Assembly: GCF_918697865.1 (NCBI RefSeq)
Contig: NZ_CAKKMV010000018.1
Span: 1-64,000 of the forward strand
Length of the DNA stretch: 64,000 nt
Source: Massilia sp. Bi118
Lineage (GTDB): Bacteria; Pseudomonadota; Gammaproteobacteria; Burkholderiales; Burkholderiaceae_D
Direction of reading: 5' to 3'
Shown here: piece by piece, positions 41,701 through 50,205 of the stretch
How the letters are laid out: every line of letters starts with the position of its first letter
Position numbering within the stretch: position 1 is the first letter of the stretch
Notes under the pieces: model-generated
The model's input: only the letters and a program-made list of their open reading frames with translations
What the model was told of the DNA's origin: nothing
Databases searched by the model: none
Made by a program: the position numbers and the translations under genes

Positions 41701-41855
41701 CTAGTGTTGATCTGCACCTGGACGTTGGTAATGTCCGGCACGGCGTCGATTGGCAGGCGCTGGTAACTGTAGACGCCCAGTCCGGCCAGGCAGAACACGG
41801 CGAAGACGATGAGCCAGCGGCGAGCGATGGCAAGTTCGATGAGTTTCTGGAACAT
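38733..41855 (-). CDS. czcA: Heavy-metal RND efflux pump CzcA
   Basis: A 1040-residue inner-membrane proton-driven pump of the HME-RND family. The fourth helix has the Zn/Co/Cd-type signature LDFGIIIDGAVVIVEN (Asp residues for proton flow), near residue 400. The ends of the two RND repeats are marked by ITFPIETVMNGLP near 50 and by SLGFLPMALATSTGAEVQRPLATVVIGG in pieces near 1000. It works with CzcB and CzcC to move divalent cations out of the periplasm. It starts 11 bases after czcB. Confidence 0.95.
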   Translation of the reverse strand: MFQKLIELAIARRWLIVFAVFCLAGLGVYSYQRLPIDAVPDITNVQVQINTSAAGYSPLEVEQRITFPIETVMNGLPRLEQTRSLSKYGLSQVTVVFKEGTDIYFARQLVSERLQEAKARLPANVEPSMGPTATGLGEIFYWTVETKEGALKPDGSLYTPADLREIQDWIVAPQLRSVAGVTEVNTIGGYLKEYQVAPDMARLTSHGLSLATLVNAIDRNNANAGAGYIERGGEQFVVRTPGQVKSIEEIRNIVLDVVQGAPIRVRDVADVEPGRELRTGAATENGREVVLGAVFMLIGENSRAVAENARRKLEEVNRSLPAGIQALPVYDRSVLVNKAIATVRKNLVEGALLVIAILFLFLGNLRAALITALVIPLTMLMVFTGMVKAGVSANLMSLGALDFGIIIDGAVVIVENCIRRLSLAHTAVGRELTREERFAEVAAAAAEARRPLLFGQLIIMTVYLPIFALSGVEGKMFHPMAITVVMALVAAMILSVTFVPAAVALFVSKQAAEHENKIMHKARDLYRPMLEWVLRNRHVALTFAALSVLLSGLLATRLGTEFAPNLNEGDLAVLTMRIPGTSLQQSVTMQQHLESTLLKQFPEIERMFARVGTSEVATDPMPPNAADSYIILRPENQWPAPRKSHAELVEAITEAANKVPGNNYEFSQPIQLRFNELISGVRSDIAVKVFGDDTETLTATAQQVAQVVSKLQGAAEVKVEQTEGLPALTLSVDRIKAARYGLNVADVQEAFSTLVGGRDVGMMFEGDRRFAITVRLPEGVRNDIDSLKQLPISLPPQEGRAASIPLSEIATLSFVPEANQISRENGKRRIVVTANVRGRDLGSFVTELKSSLGKVKLPAGIWINLGGQFENLQAASQRLALVIPAALAIVFALLYLMFNSIRDGLLVFSGIPFAMSGGVLALWLRGLPLSISAAIGFIALSGVAVLNGLVMISFVRSLREQGYTPEHAMHEGAQVRLRAVLMTALVASLGFLPMALATSTGAEVQRPLATVVIGGILSSTALTLLILPALYTWAYRRTKA

Positions 41856-41866
41856 GTTTGCCCTGC

Positions 41867-43090
41867 TCAGTCGTCGTGCTCGGCTTCGGCCTTGCCGAGA
41901 TCAGCCTTGAGAAGGAAGCTGCCACCGGCTGCGTAGCTGGTGCCAGCCGGCAGTCCCTTCACGATCTCGGTCCGCTTGCCGTCCGAGCGCCCGATGGTAA
42001 CGTCCTGCGCCCGGAAACCTGTGCTGGTGCGGACGAACACGACGTTGTGCTCATGGATAGTCTGGACGGCGTCACTGGCAACCGTCACGGGAACGCTCGA
42101 TTGCGGTCCCATCAGGTCGACGGTGGCAAGCATGCCGGGGCGCAGCCGCAGTCCCTGGTTGGGCAGCGACATCCTGGCCGTGGCCATGCGCGTGGTTTCG
42201 CCGAGGATGGGGCCGACGAACGACACCGTTCCATCGAGCGCGTTCGACAGCGTATTGACGCTGACCTTCGCCGGCATGCCAGTACCGATTTGCGGCAGGC
42301 TGTCCGCAGGAACAGCGGCCTCGACCCAAACATGGGACAGGTCGGCAATCGTGAGCAGTGGTTTGGTTTCGTCGACTGCCAGACCAGCCACGGCCGGTCT
42401 TTCGACCACGACACCATCCAGCGGTGCGCGGACGGTCACGATGCTCGACACCCCTTCTTCCTGCACCGCGATGCCGAGGGCGCTCAGCCGCTGCCGCGCC
42501 GCCTGTACAGCGATCTCTGCTTCCTTCAGCGCCGTCTGCGCGGCATCGAGATCCTGGCGTGCGGAGATCCGCTCTTCCCACAAGGTTTTTTCGCGTTGGT
42601 AGGTGGTCCTGGCCAGGTTCAGGCGTTGCTGGGCGCTGCCCAGCTCTGCGCGCCACTGCGCCACGGTTGGACTCTGGATCGCGACAAGCGCCTGTCCCTT
42701 CTTGACCGTAGCACCTGGCGACACCAGTACCGACTGCACGATACCTTGCGCAGGCGCCGCCAGCGCGACGGTCCGCTCCGCGTTGACCTTGATCTGCGCG
42801 GGCAGGTGCAGGCGTTCCTGGATCATGGCTGGCTTGGCAGTGTCGATGGCGATACCGTTGGCTTTGATCTGTGCCTCGGTCATCGCAATACTGCGCTCAT
42901 CCTTGGCATCAGCCGGCGCCTCGTTTTCTTCGGCATGCCTGTCGTCATGGCCATGCGAATCCTTGTGTTCCTTGTGTTCCGCAGTCTCCTGCGCGGCCGG
43001 GGCTGCCGGCTGTCGCCACAGCATCAGGCCGGCAAGGACGGCAGCGATCACGCACATCAGCGCGATCGACAGTTTCTGTTTCTTGGTCAT
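41867..43090 (-). CDS. czcB: RND periplasmic adaptor CzcB
   Basis: A 407-residue membrane-fusion protein. An N-terminal membrane anchor (IALMCVIAAVLAGLML) is followed by a His-rich stretch (EHKEHKDSHGHDDRHAEEN, about 39-57) likely to bind metal, then the lipoyl halves around a coiled hairpin (QWRAELGSAQQRLNLARTTY) and beta-barrel domains. The ATG overlaps the TGA of czcC. It joins CzcA to the CzcC channel. Confidence 0.94.
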   Translation of the reverse strand: MTKKQKLSIALMCVIAAVLAGLMLWRQPAAPAAQETAEHKEHKDSHGHDDRHAEENEAPADAKDERSIAMTEAQIKANGIAIDTAKPAMIQERLHLPAQIKVNAERTVALAAPAQGIVQSVLVSPGATVKKGQALVAIQSPTVAQWRAELGSAQQRLNLARTTYQREKTLWEERISARQDLDAAQTALKEAEIAVQAARQRLSALGIAVQEEGVSSIVTVRAPLDGVVVERPAVAGLAVDETKPLLTIADLSHVWVEAAVPADSLPQIGTGMPAKVSVNTLSNALDGTVSFVGPILGETTRMATARMSLPNQGLRLRPGMLATVDLMGPQSSVPVTVASDAVQTIHEHNVVFVRTSTGFRAQDVTIGRSDGKRTEIVKGLPAGTSYAAGGSFLLKADLGKAEAEHDD

Positions 43091-44349
43091 TTCGTATCTC
43101 GGTTATCTTGTTCCGCGGTGCCGGCGATTCGTTCGATGTCGGCATAGGCGCGATAGGCCTCTAGCATGCTGTTCCACTGGCGTGATTGCGCCTGGAACCA
43201 CGTGCGCTGCGCATCGAGCACCTCCAGGAAGGGAAACTTGCCGTACTCGAAGCCCTTGAGCGTCAGCTCGTAGGCGGACCTGGCATTGGGGATCACGTCC
43301 TGCCGCAGCAGCATGGCCTCGTTCCTTGCCACTTCGTAGCGGGTGTAGGCGGTAGCGAGCTCCGATGAGGCGTTTACTTGAGCGGCCGCGAGTTCTTCTC
43401 GCGCCTTGTCGGTACGCCGTAGCGCCGCCCTGAGGTTGCCCTCGTTACGGTTGAAGAGCGGCAGCGGTACTGACAGGCCAACGACGGCCTGGCGCCGGCC
43501 GACCTGGTCATCGCGCTGGCTGCCCACGGACAGCGTCAGGTCAGGCACGCGCGCCGCACGCTCCACGCTGGTTTGCGCCTCCTGGGCCGCAAGCTGGCTG
43601 CGGGCACGTTGGACCGACGTGGCATCCTTGGCTTGAGAAAGCAACGTTTCGAGCGGCTTCACCTGAGGGAGCTGGTCCGCCGGCTCCCTCAGGATGACCG
43701 ATTCGGCTGGCCTGCCAATCAAGGCACCCAGCTTTGTCCTGGCAACGACAAGCTGCGCCGTGGCCTGGTTCAGTTCAGTGGCCGCATCGACCGCGGCAAG
43801 GCGAGCCTTGGTCTCATCGATTGGGGAGATCTTTCCAGCCGCGACGCGCTTGCCGGCAACCTCGACGCTCTTGCGGGCCAGTTCGCTCAGGGCGCGTGCA
43901 AGCTCCTGTCTTTGTTGAGCGACCAGCACCTCGTAATAGCTTGCGATGACGTCGGACCGCACCTGCTGGCGCAGTACCATCTGCTCGCTTTTTGCCAGAC
44001 CTACTGCGCCCTGGGCCAGTGCGACGCGGGCCTGGCGCTTGCCCCCAAGTTCGATTGGCTGGTTGATCTGGACGGTGGTCGTCCGCGTCCCGGCCTGCTG
44101 GCCTTCACGAAGATATTCCAGCTCCGGATTCGGCAAGCGGCCAGCCTGGTCGACCGTCGCTTCGCTCGCCGACACCTCGTGGGCGGCAGCTCGCACCGCC
44201 GGCTGATCGAGGGCTAGACGGATCGCCGTCGGTAGATCGATAGATGATGGTGTGCCTGGGGCCACGCGCATGGGCTCGGCTGCGCTGCAGCTCCATGCCA
44301 ATGCGGCCGCAACGACCAGGGCACATAGTCGTTTGGGTTGGATAGTCAT
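43087..44349 (-). CDS. czcC: TolC-like outer membrane channel CzcC
   Basis: A 420-residue outer membrane efflux protein. After a signal peptide (ALVVAAALAWSCSA) it has two copies of the coiled OEP domain (about 45-225 and 235-415), with RLPNPELEYLREGQ and VGLSVPLPLFNRNEGNL as typical beta-strand segments. It is the exit channel of the Czc pump. Its stop overlaps the start of czcB, and a CzcI-like gene ends 77 bases upstream. Confidence 0.92.
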   Translation of the reverse strand: MTIQPKRLCALVVAAALAWSCSAAEPMRVAPGTPSSIDLPTAIRLALDQPAVRAAAHEVSASEATVDQAGRLPNPELEYLREGQQAGTRTTTVQINQPIELGGKRQARVALAQGAVGLAKSEQMVLRQQVRSDVIASYYEVLVAQQRQELARALSELARKSVEVAGKRVAAGKISPIDETKARLAAVDAATELNQATAQLVVARTKLGALIGRPAESVILREPADQLPQVKPLETLLSQAKDATSVQRARSQLAAQEAQTSVERAARVPDLTLSVGSQRDDQVGRRQAVVGLSVPLPLFNRNEGNLRAALRRTDKAREELAAAQVNASSELATAYTRYEVARNEAMLLRQDVIPNARSAYELTLKGFEYGKFPFLEVLDAQRTWFQAQSRQWNSMLEAYRAYADIERIAGTAEQDNRDTK

Positions 44350-44426
44350 TCCTGCTCCTGAAAATGGTGAGATCAGGCGCGCAGGGACACGCGAGCCACC
44401 CGGCTCGCTTGTGGAAAATCTGCGCG

Positions 44427-44780
44427 CTAGTTAGCGGCGGCAGACCATTTGGGCCGTTCGAGCCGGGCGACTGGCGGAGCAGTCAGGAATGGAGGGTCGA
44501 ACGCGATCGTCGAAGCGTGGTGACGCTCACCAGGTATGACGACGGAATCCGACGGAAGGTAAAGAACGTGTCCGAACATGCAGGCTGGGCAGTGAGGGTC
44601 TGCCAAGGCCGATCTGTCGTCGTCGGCTACGAATATGGGTTCAGCAGCGATGGCGCCGGCCTGCCCGTCGCTGTGATGGGTAACGCCCGCGGGTGTCGTC
44701 ACGCAGCACTTGTCCGCCGCTGCTAGGGCGACCTGGAGCGGATAGACAAGAAGCAGGATGATGATGACCCAGCGGCGCAT
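44427..44780 (-). CDS. czcI: CzcI-like small secreted metal-binding protein
   Basis: A 117-residue protein with a signal peptide (IIILLLVYPLQVALAA), Cys at KCCVTT, a DPHCPACMFGH cluster near residue 65 and the ending APPVARLERPKW. It matches the layout of CzcI, a small periplasmic protein that precedes czcCBA in Cupriavidus and modulates the operon. Three further proteins of the same plan occur in this window (48065, 57489, 58020). It lies 9 bases after the CDF gene. Confidence 0.75.
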   Translation of the reverse strand: MRRWVIIILLLVYPLQVALAAADKCCVTTPAGVTHHSDGQAGAIAAEPIFVADDDRSALADPHCPACMFGHVLYLPSDSVVIPGERHHASTIAFDPPFLTAPPVARLERPKWSAAAN

Positions 44781-44789
44781 GTGATGGTC

Positions 44790-45422
44790 TTATGACGTTG
44801 AAGTGCTCAAGCCACGCAATTCGGAACGGGCGCGCCCGATGATATCGCGCGCTCCCGAAAGGCCGAGCACAGCCATGATACTGGCAACTGCGATATCGGG
44901 CCACCCAGCTTTGGTGCCGAAGACCCCGATCGCCGCCAGCAGCACAGCCAGGTTGGCGATCATGTCGTTACGCGTGCAAAGCCAGACCGAACGCATGTTG
45001 GCATCAGCATTTCGGAAGGCATACAGCAAAAACGCGACCACACCGTTTGCGGCAAGAGCCAGGATGCCGATCATGCCCATGGTTTCTGCTTCCGGCACGT
45101 GGCTGCCTAGGCCAATCCAGAGTGCCCGCGCCAGCACGAGCACGCCGAATGCGCCCATGACAATGCCTTTGACGTACGCAGCACGCGAACGCCAGATCGT
45201 GGCCATCCCGAGCACGAACAGCGAGACAGCATAGTTGCCGGCATCCGCAAGGAAGTCGGCAGAGTCCGCCAGCAGGGATACGGAACCCGACTTCAGGCTG
45301 CTTACCAGCTCGACGCCGAACATCAGAAAGTTAATGAGCAGCGCCACCCAGAGAACCTTGCGATAGCGGTTGTCGGGTGGCGGCGATTGGGAACTGCACG
45401 ATCCAGAACAGCAAGACGACAT
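44790..45422 (-). CDS. Short CDF-type cation transporter
   Basis: A 210-residue membrane protein with about five or six helices and no C-terminal cytosolic domain. The N terminus is Cys-rich (MSSCCSGSCSS). The metal site signature is SLLADSADFLADAGNY (DxxxD) and, in the fifth helix, RNDMIANLAVLLA (N-D-x-x-x-N type). Such short CDF proteins are common next to CadR genes. GGAGGTGCTT precedes the ATG at 45422. It is the first gene of the long czc operon and is divergent from cadR. Confidence 0.88.
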   Translation of the reverse strand: MSSCCSGSCSSQSPPPDNRYRKVLWVALLINFLMFGVELVSSLKSGSVSLLADSADFLADAGNYAVSLFVLGMATIWRSRAAYVKGIVMGAFGVLVLARALWIGLGSHVPEAETMGMIGILALAANGVVAFLLYAFRNADANMRSVWLCTRNDMIANLAVLLAAIGVFGTKAGWPDIAVASIMAVLGLSGARDIIGRARSELRGLSTSTS

Positions 45423-45455
45423 AAGCACCTCCACATCTATGCCCCGTATTAGAAT

Positions 45456-45478
45456 CCCTGTAGCTACTACAAGGTCAA
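45456..45478 (-). promoter_or_regulatory. CadR/PbrR-type operator and -35 element of the CDF-czcICBA operon
   Basis: Read leftward, TTGACC (rc of 45473-45478) is the -35 element, and CCTTGTAG TAG CTACAGGG forms a dyad across the long spacer (45456-45474), followed by a weak -10 near TCTAAT. This is the layout of MerR-family Cd/Pb promoters. The site lies between the divergent cadR and CDF genes. Confidence 0.8.
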
Positions 45479-45490
45479 GCGGAGATGTAC

Positions 45491-45922
45491 ATGAACATGC
45501 GAATTGGTGAGCTGGCGAAGCTGACGGGGTGTCAGCCGGAGACTGTACGGTTCTATGAGCAAAAAGGGTTGCTCCCCCCGCCACTCAGGTCACAGGCAAA
45601 CTATCGGATATATGATGCCGCCCATGCCGAGCGCCTGCACTTCATCAGGCGCTGCCGCTCCTTGGGAATGTCGCTGGATGAAGTGCAGACTTTGCTCGGC
45701 TTTCAAGATCACCCGGATCAGCCCTGCGGCGGGGTGAATGACTTGGTTGATCGACATATGCTCTCGATTAACGGGCAGATTGCCGAGCTGCAAGCTCTGC
45801 ACGATCAGCTTTCCAAGCTGCGGCAGACATGCGACTCGGCGCGCCCTGCGGGACAGTGCGAAATCCTGAAGCAGCTCAGCGATACAACCCCACCGTTACC
45901 AGCGAATGAATCCATCGTCTAG
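45491..45922 (+). CDS. cadR: Cd(II)/Pb(II)-responsive MerR-family regulator
   Basis: A 143-residue regulator. It has the winged helix MRIGELAKLTGCQPETVRFYEQKGLLPPP and LRSQANYRIYDAAHAERLHFIRRCRSLGMSLDEVQTLL in pieces. The Cys set of CadR/PbrR is in HPDQPCGGVNDL (about 77), RQTCDSAR (about 112) and GQCEIL (about 119). The ATG at 45491 has GGAG six bases upstream; an ATG at 45485 is too close to it. It should activate the leftward CDF-czcICBA operon. Confidence 0.92.
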   Translation: MNMRIGELAKLTGCQPETVRFYEQKGLLPPPLRSQANYRIYDAAHAERLHFIRRCRSLGMSLDEVQTLLGFQDHPDQPCGGVNDLVDRHMLSINGQIAELQALHDQLSKLRQTCDSARPAGQCEILKQLSDTTPPLPANESIV

Positions 45923-45985
45923 CCGAAGGAACTGCCGAAACCGCAGCTGTCCCCTCGAACGGAAGCCGAATAAAAAGTTCCTCCT

Positions 45986-46168
45986 CTAGCTCCGCCGATT
46001 CTTCCGTACCGGACGAGTCAGCTTTCGCTGACCTCCGTCCTTGCGAGGTTTGCGCTTATCGCTCCATCGAAGCCATGCAAGGAAAGATAGCACCGCGACC
46101 AGAACGCAAGCAGATGCAACGAACGCAAGAAGAATTGTCAGGCTGTCGAAATCTCCTGGCGCATGCAT
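45986..46168 (-). CDS. Small single-helix membrane protein (paralogue of 38419-38601)
   Basis: A 60-residue protein: MHAPGDFDSLT, one helix with a Cys (SACVLVAVLSFLAWLRW) and an Arg/Lys-rich tail. Order, length and the DF..FLAWL..KRK pattern match the protein at 38419-38601. It starts 15 bases after the stop of the NTF2-like gene, with which it is probably cotranscribed. No known family was recognised. Confidence 0.6.
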   Translation of the reverse strand: MHAPGDFDSLTILLAFVASACVLVAVLSFLAWLRWSDKRKPRKDGGQRKLTRPVRKNRRS

Positions 46169-46183
46169 TTGTAGCCATTTCCC

Positions 46184-46612
46184 CTATTTTGCCTTGCGCG
46201 ACGACCAATGGAAGTGGGTGACTGCCCAGGTGTCGCCTTTTTTCTCGAGCACTGCGGTCTCGGTTCCAAACAAACGAACCGCCGAACCTTTATACGTGCC
46301 TTGCGTCTCGGTTTCCTGAATGACGACGGCCATGTCGCCAGCAATCCGCTCGCTTCCCTTTACCACCTTTCGGCTTGTGTTCTTTGCGAATGCGACATCG
46401 GCGGGAAGATGGTGCCCTGCGTACTCGTCCTTGGACTGCTCGACATGACCACTCTCGAAGATCTGGACTGCGGGACTGAGTAGCGACAGCGCCTTTGCGG
46501 TATCACCGCTGGCGACCGCTGCATGGTACTCCCCAACGACCTCGGTCGGACTGGTGGCGAAGACGGGAAGTGATGTCATAGCAAAAAAGGCGAGGCAGAA
46601 CAGTCGGCGCAT
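46184..46612 (-). CDS. Secreted NTF2/SnoaL-like protein
   Basis: A 142-residue protein with a signal peptide (LFCLAFFAMTSLPVFA) and an alpha+beta barrel domain of the DUF4440/SnoaL type: VVGEYHAAVASGDTAKALSLL, QIFESGHVEQSKDEYAGHH and DTWAVTHFHWSSRK. His residues near the pocket (GHHLP, HFHW) could bind a ligand or metal. Such proteins are often found near copper genes in betaproteobacteria, without known activity. Confidence 0.8.
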   Translation of the reverse strand: MRRLFCLAFFAMTSLPVFATSPTEVVGEYHAAVASGDTAKALSLLSPAVQIFESGHVEQSKDEYAGHHLPADVAFAKNTSRKVVKGSERIAGDMAVVIQETETQGTYKGSAVRLFGTETAVLEKKGDTWAVTHFHWSSRKAK

Positions 46613-46734
46613 CGAGGCTCCTTATAGATCGAAATTACAAGCCCGACATTACACCAGAGATGGGCAAGCACCTCAAGATTTTCGCCAGTCCTACCTCGAT
46701 ACTTTGGCGTCATGGACGGCAACTGGATTCCCAA

Positions 46735-47892
46735 TCACGTCCGAACTGCACGAACACGTGCAAATAGCTGCATCTTCAGCCACTGACGCACACGTGGCGT
46801 GTTCGACTCAAAAGGCAGATAGAACAGGTAAGCGCCGACAACAAGCACCAAATACATGCTGGCATACATGAGGTAATGGGACAGCCGGTAAGGAGAGAGC
46901 TGGCCGAGACCCAACATTGACGCGAGCAGATGCCCCATCAACAGGATCAGTGGCACGTGCAGCACGTACAAGGTGAATGAAAAGTTCGCGAAGAACCGTC
47001 CGGTCCGGTCCAGCCAGTCCAGCTTGGGCCCCAGGCGGCGATTGAACTGCATGCTCGACAGGAACAGTACGAACAGCAGGCTGAAAACTAGATACTGCGG
47101 AAAGCCTTCCGGCGTGATATCGGTTTTACCCTTCAGCCGGATGACGACGGCGCTGCCGACGAACAGGAACAGCAAGGCCCAGCGCCATAGCGGGCCCGCC
47201 TCGATCTTCACCCGTGAGAACGCAGCGCCTAACAGCCATATCGAAAAATAAATCAATATGCCGCCGTGCACCAACTGGAAAATGGCCCCGATCGCCAACA
47301 CCGCCGCGGCCCGCGTCGCGATCGTCCTGCCTCGAAACACCAGCACTAGAAGCGGGAACAGCACGTAGTACCAGGTTTCATTGGCCAGGCTCCATAATGG
47401 GAAGTTGCCGCCGAATGGAGGAACGACAATTGTCTGCAGCCCAATCATGTTCCCGAAAAAGGCGCTCATCGAGTACGGCTCGGACGTCGAAAACGACACG
47501 CGCGCCGTATCGAGGGCGCCGACGGCAGCACCTGCAAGCAACATGACCAGGAAAGTCGGCACAAGCACGACCCACAGCCGCGAGACCCTGTCGATAGTGT
47601 AATTCTGGAACGCCCGGTCCGAGTCCAGTTTGTTGAGAAAGCTTCCGCCGACCAGCCAGCCACTGAGCACGAAAAAGACAATCACGGCCAGGTAAGCAAA
47701 TCCGGCGCCGAAAGCCAGGCCCTGAAACAGCAATGGCGGATTCGCCACTTCGCTGAAGCCGGGATACATCTGGGCACGCAGATGTGCTGCGGCCACTACT
47801 AGCGCTGCGAGTCCCCTCAACAGGGAGATCAACATCGAGTGCCAACAGTCTTCCTGCAAATTCGTCTTTTCGAGAATGGTGATTTTCGGCAT
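46735..47892 (-). CDS. Acyltransferase 3 (OafA/YrhL) family membrane protein
   Basis: A 385-residue polytopic protein with about ten helices. Family motifs are LLRGLAALVVAAAHLR (RxxAALxVxxxH type, His near 36) and FFVLSGWLVGGSFL, followed by YTIDRVSRLW. These enzymes acylate surface sugars or lipids in the membrane. The start at 47892 gives MPKITILEK. Nothing in the neighbouring metal genes explains it; it may be an unrelated passenger of the island. Confidence 0.88.
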   Translation of the reverse strand: MPKITILEKTNLQEDCWHSMLISLLRGLAALVVAAAHLRAQMYPGFSEVANPPLLFQGLAFGAGFAYLAVIVFFVLSGWLVGGSFLNKLDSDRAFQNYTIDRVSRLWVVLVPTFLVMLLAGAAVGALDTARVSFSTSEPYSMSAFFGNMIGLQTIVVPPFGGNFPLWSLANETWYYVLFPLLVLVFRGRTIATRAAAVLAIGAIFQLVHGGILIYFSIWLLGAAFSRVKIEAGPLWRWALLFLFVGSAVVIRLKGKTDITPEGFPQYLVFSLLFVLFLSSMQFNRRLGPKLDWLDRTGRFFANFSFTLYVLHVPLILLMGHLLASMLGLGQLSPYRLSHYLMYASMYLVLVVGAYLFYLPFESNTPRVRQWLKMQLFARVRAVRT

Positions 47893-48064
47893 GACAGCCT
47901 CGCTGTGTGAACAAACCCAAATAACGATATAACCCAACCATTGTTGATGTCCTGACTAGTCCCAAGTGCAGTTGACGCCTGCAGGGCCTTGTTGGTCTTA
48001 TCCGGTCCGAAGCGCCAAAAGCGCTGCCTTGATGCATTCTCTTGATTTGCGGTACCATGCTTGG

Positions 48065-48445
48065 ATGATGCGCACGATCTTTCGCCTTCTGCTGTGGCTT
48101 TCGATCACGGTGCTGTCCCTGCAGGGCGGCGCTGCGATGGCGGTCGGGCAGCCTGAACAGACCGCGCACGAAACGGTGGTCACGACCGGCCACCAGCACC
48201 ATCGGGCCGCCGTGCAAGCAGATGGAGAGCACTGCACTGAGGCTGACTCCAAGACAGTGGTTTCGTCACACGCCAAGTGCGCCGCTTGCGCAAGTTGCTG
48301 CGTTGGCGCCGGCGCGCCTCCAGGACTACTGCCGACCTTCCACGCACCGCCGTTCTCTTCCTCGCTGCACGCTCTTGCGGAAGCCGCGATGACGTCCTTC
48401 GTCCCTCCCGCCCTCGAGCGACCACCTCGCTTCAATCTCGTTTGA
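48065..48445 (+). CDS. Small secreted Cys/His-rich protein heading the cop TolC/oxidase unit (CzcI-like family)
   Basis: A 126-residue protein: a signal peptide (LLLWLSITVLSLQGGAAMA), a His stretch (TTGHQHHRAA), a Cys cluster SHAKCAACASCCVGAG near residue 75 and the ending VPPALERPPRFNLV. The same plan is seen at 44427, 57489 and 58020. It leads the unit made of 48515, the TolC-like gene and a multicopper oxidase, so it is probably a periplasmic metal binder that tunes or supports that unit. Confidence 0.7.
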   Translation: MMRTIFRLLLWLSITVLSLQGGAAMAVGQPEQTAHETVVTTGHQHHRAAVQADGEHCTEADSKTVVSSHAKCAACASCCVGAGAPPGLLPTFHAPPFSSSLHALAEAAMTSFVPPALERPPRFNLV

Positions 48446-48514
48446 TTTTCCGAGCGCGCTGACGGCGCGCATCCGGGCTGCCTGGTGCGGCCCTCAATCA
48501 ACACGATACAAACC

Positions 48515-48838
48515 ATGAAATTTTCAAACCTGCTGCTGTTCGCAGCTGGCGTGTCGCTGCTCGCTTGCGCGCAAGCGCAGCAGACCTTGCCGTCCGCCGC
48601 CGACGCGAATACGCCTGTCGCGCCCCTGCAGTACCAATCCGTCTTCGCCAATGTCGTCGCGTCGAAGGAAGCGCCGCAACCGCCCGATAAACGCTGGGCT
48701 CGCGCTAACCGCGTGGTCCTCGGCGAGGAAGCAGAAGCTCCCGTATCCGGCGAACAGTCCACTGCTGGCGTATCCCAGAAGGTCTCCGCGCCGGCACCGA
48801 TGCACGGCAACCACGAACACAAAGGAGCGCACCAGTGA
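48515..48838 (+). CDS. Small exported protein of unknown function in the cop unit
   Basis: A 107-residue protein with a lipoprotein-like signal peptide (NLLLFAAGVSLLACAQAQQ; LLAC may be a lipobox) and a Pro/Ala-rich body ending in a His-rich tail (PMHGNHEHKGAHQ). Its last bases overlap the GTG start of the TolC-like gene. It probably acts in the periplasm or at the outer membrane with that channel. The start at 48515 is preferred over one at 48485 because it fits the signal peptide. Confidence 0.65.
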   Translation: MKFSNLLLFAAGVSLLACAQAQQTLPSAADANTPVAPLQYQSVFANVVASKEAPQPPDKRWARANRVVLGEEAEAPVSGEQSTAGVSQKVSAPAPMHGNHEHKGAHQ

Positions 48839-50205
48839 ACTCACCTGTACGACGTGACCTGCGTCGATTGGCCGCAGCGGTTAGCGCCGCGCTGCTCGCA
48901 GGCTGCGCGAGCTTTTCCCAGGATGGCGGACTCGATGATTTCGCCCGGATGACGCAGGAACGCATCGCCCAGCCGGCACCGTTGAAGCGGGACCAAGACT
49001 CGCGGGCCGAAGTGACCGTCCTGCTTTCCAAGCCGCTCACCGCCGACGCCGCGGTACGCATTGCCCTGCTCAACAACCAGGGCCTGCAGGCGTCCCTGGC
49101 CGAGCTCGCGATCGCCGAAGCCGACTTCGTCCAGGCTGGGCGTCTGCCGAACCCGGGCTTCAGCTTTGGTCGGGTGCGCGGGGGTGGCGAGACCGAAATC
49201 GACCGTGGGCTGTCCTTCGACCTGGCAGCGCTCGTGACCCTGCCGGCCCGCACCCGCATCGAACGCCGGCGCTTCGAACAAGCCAAGCTGCAGGCGGCAA
49301 TGCAGGCTGTGAACCTGGCGGCCGACACGCGCAAGGCGTATTACTCGGCCGTGGCTGCGGCGCAGGCAGCGGGCTTCGCGGACAAGGTACGTGGATCGGC
49401 CGAGGCGGCCGCCGAGCTTGCCGCGCGCATGCGCGCCACGGGCAACTGGAGCACCCTCGACGCCGCGCGTGAGCGCGCCTTCTACCAGGACGCGTTGACC
49501 CAGCAGGCACAAGCGCGCCTGCAGGCCACGACCGCACGCGAGGAGCTGGTCCGCCTGCTGGGCCTGTGGGGCCCTTCCCTCGCATTCACCCTGCCTGACC
49601 GGCTGCCTGAGCTGCCCGCGCAGCCAGACCAGCCGGCCAATGCCGAAGCGACCGCGCTGTCGCAGCGGCTCGACGTCCTCATCGCGCGCCAGGATGCGCA
49701 GGCGACGGCACAGGCGCTCGGCCTGACCAAAGCGACCGGTTTCATCAACGTGTTCGATGCGGGTTACGCCAACAAGAGCACGACCGGCGCGCCCCGCGAG
49801 AACGGCTACGAGGTATCGCTCGAGTTGCCGCTGTTCGACTGGGGCGGCGCGCGCGTGGCGCGGGCACAGGCAAGGTACATGCAGGCGGTCCACCGTACCG
49901 ACGACATCGCCGTGAAAGCGCGCTCCGAAGTGCGCCAGGCCTATGCGAGCTATCGCACTGCCTACGACATCGCCCGCCACTACCGCGACGAGGTCGTCCC
50001 TCTTCGCAAGCAGATCGCCGACGAGGTGCTGCTGCGGTACAACGGCATGCTCGCGAGCACCTTTGAACTGCTTGCCGAATCGCGCGAACAGCTTGCGGCC
50101 GTCAACGCCTCCATCGCGGCGCAGCGCGATTTCTGGATCGCCGACACCAATCTTCAGACCGCCATGAATGCAGGCGGCAATACTGATTCAAGGACAGCAC
50201 AATGA
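48835..50205 (+). CDS. TolC-family outer membrane lipoprotein of the copper unit
   Basis: A 456-residue efflux channel-like protein. The N terminus has a lipobox (LLAGCASFSQ, Cys near 24), and two OEP domains follow, with QAGRLPNPGFSFGRVRGGG and YEVSLELPLFDWGGARVARAQ in pieces as strand and turn segments. GTG is the start codon, with AAAGGAG upstream. No RND pump or adaptor follows; a multicopper oxidase overlaps its end by ATGA, so it may be a channel or scaffold rather than part of a full pump. Confidence 0.88.
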   Translation: MNSPVRRDLRRLAAAVSAALLAGCASFSQDGGLDDFARMTQERIAQPAPLKRDQDSRAEVTVLLSKPLTADAAVRIALLNNQGLQASLAELAIAEADFVQAGRLPNPGFSFGRVRGGGETEIDRGLSFDLAALVTLPARTRIERRRFEQAKLQAAMQAVNLAADTRKAYYSAVAAAQAAGFADKVRGSAEAAAELAARMRATGNWSTLDAARERAFYQDALTQQAQARLQATTAREELVRLLGLWGPSLAFTLPDRLPELPAQPDQPANAEATALSQRLDVLIARQDAQATAQALGLTKATGFINVFDAGYANKSTTGAPRENGYEVSLELPLFDWGGARVARAQARYMQAVHRTDDIAVKARSEVRQAYASYRTAYDIARHYRDEVVPLRKQIADEVLLRYNGMLASTFELLAESREQLAAVNASIAAQRDFWIADTNLQTAMNAGGNTDSRTAQ

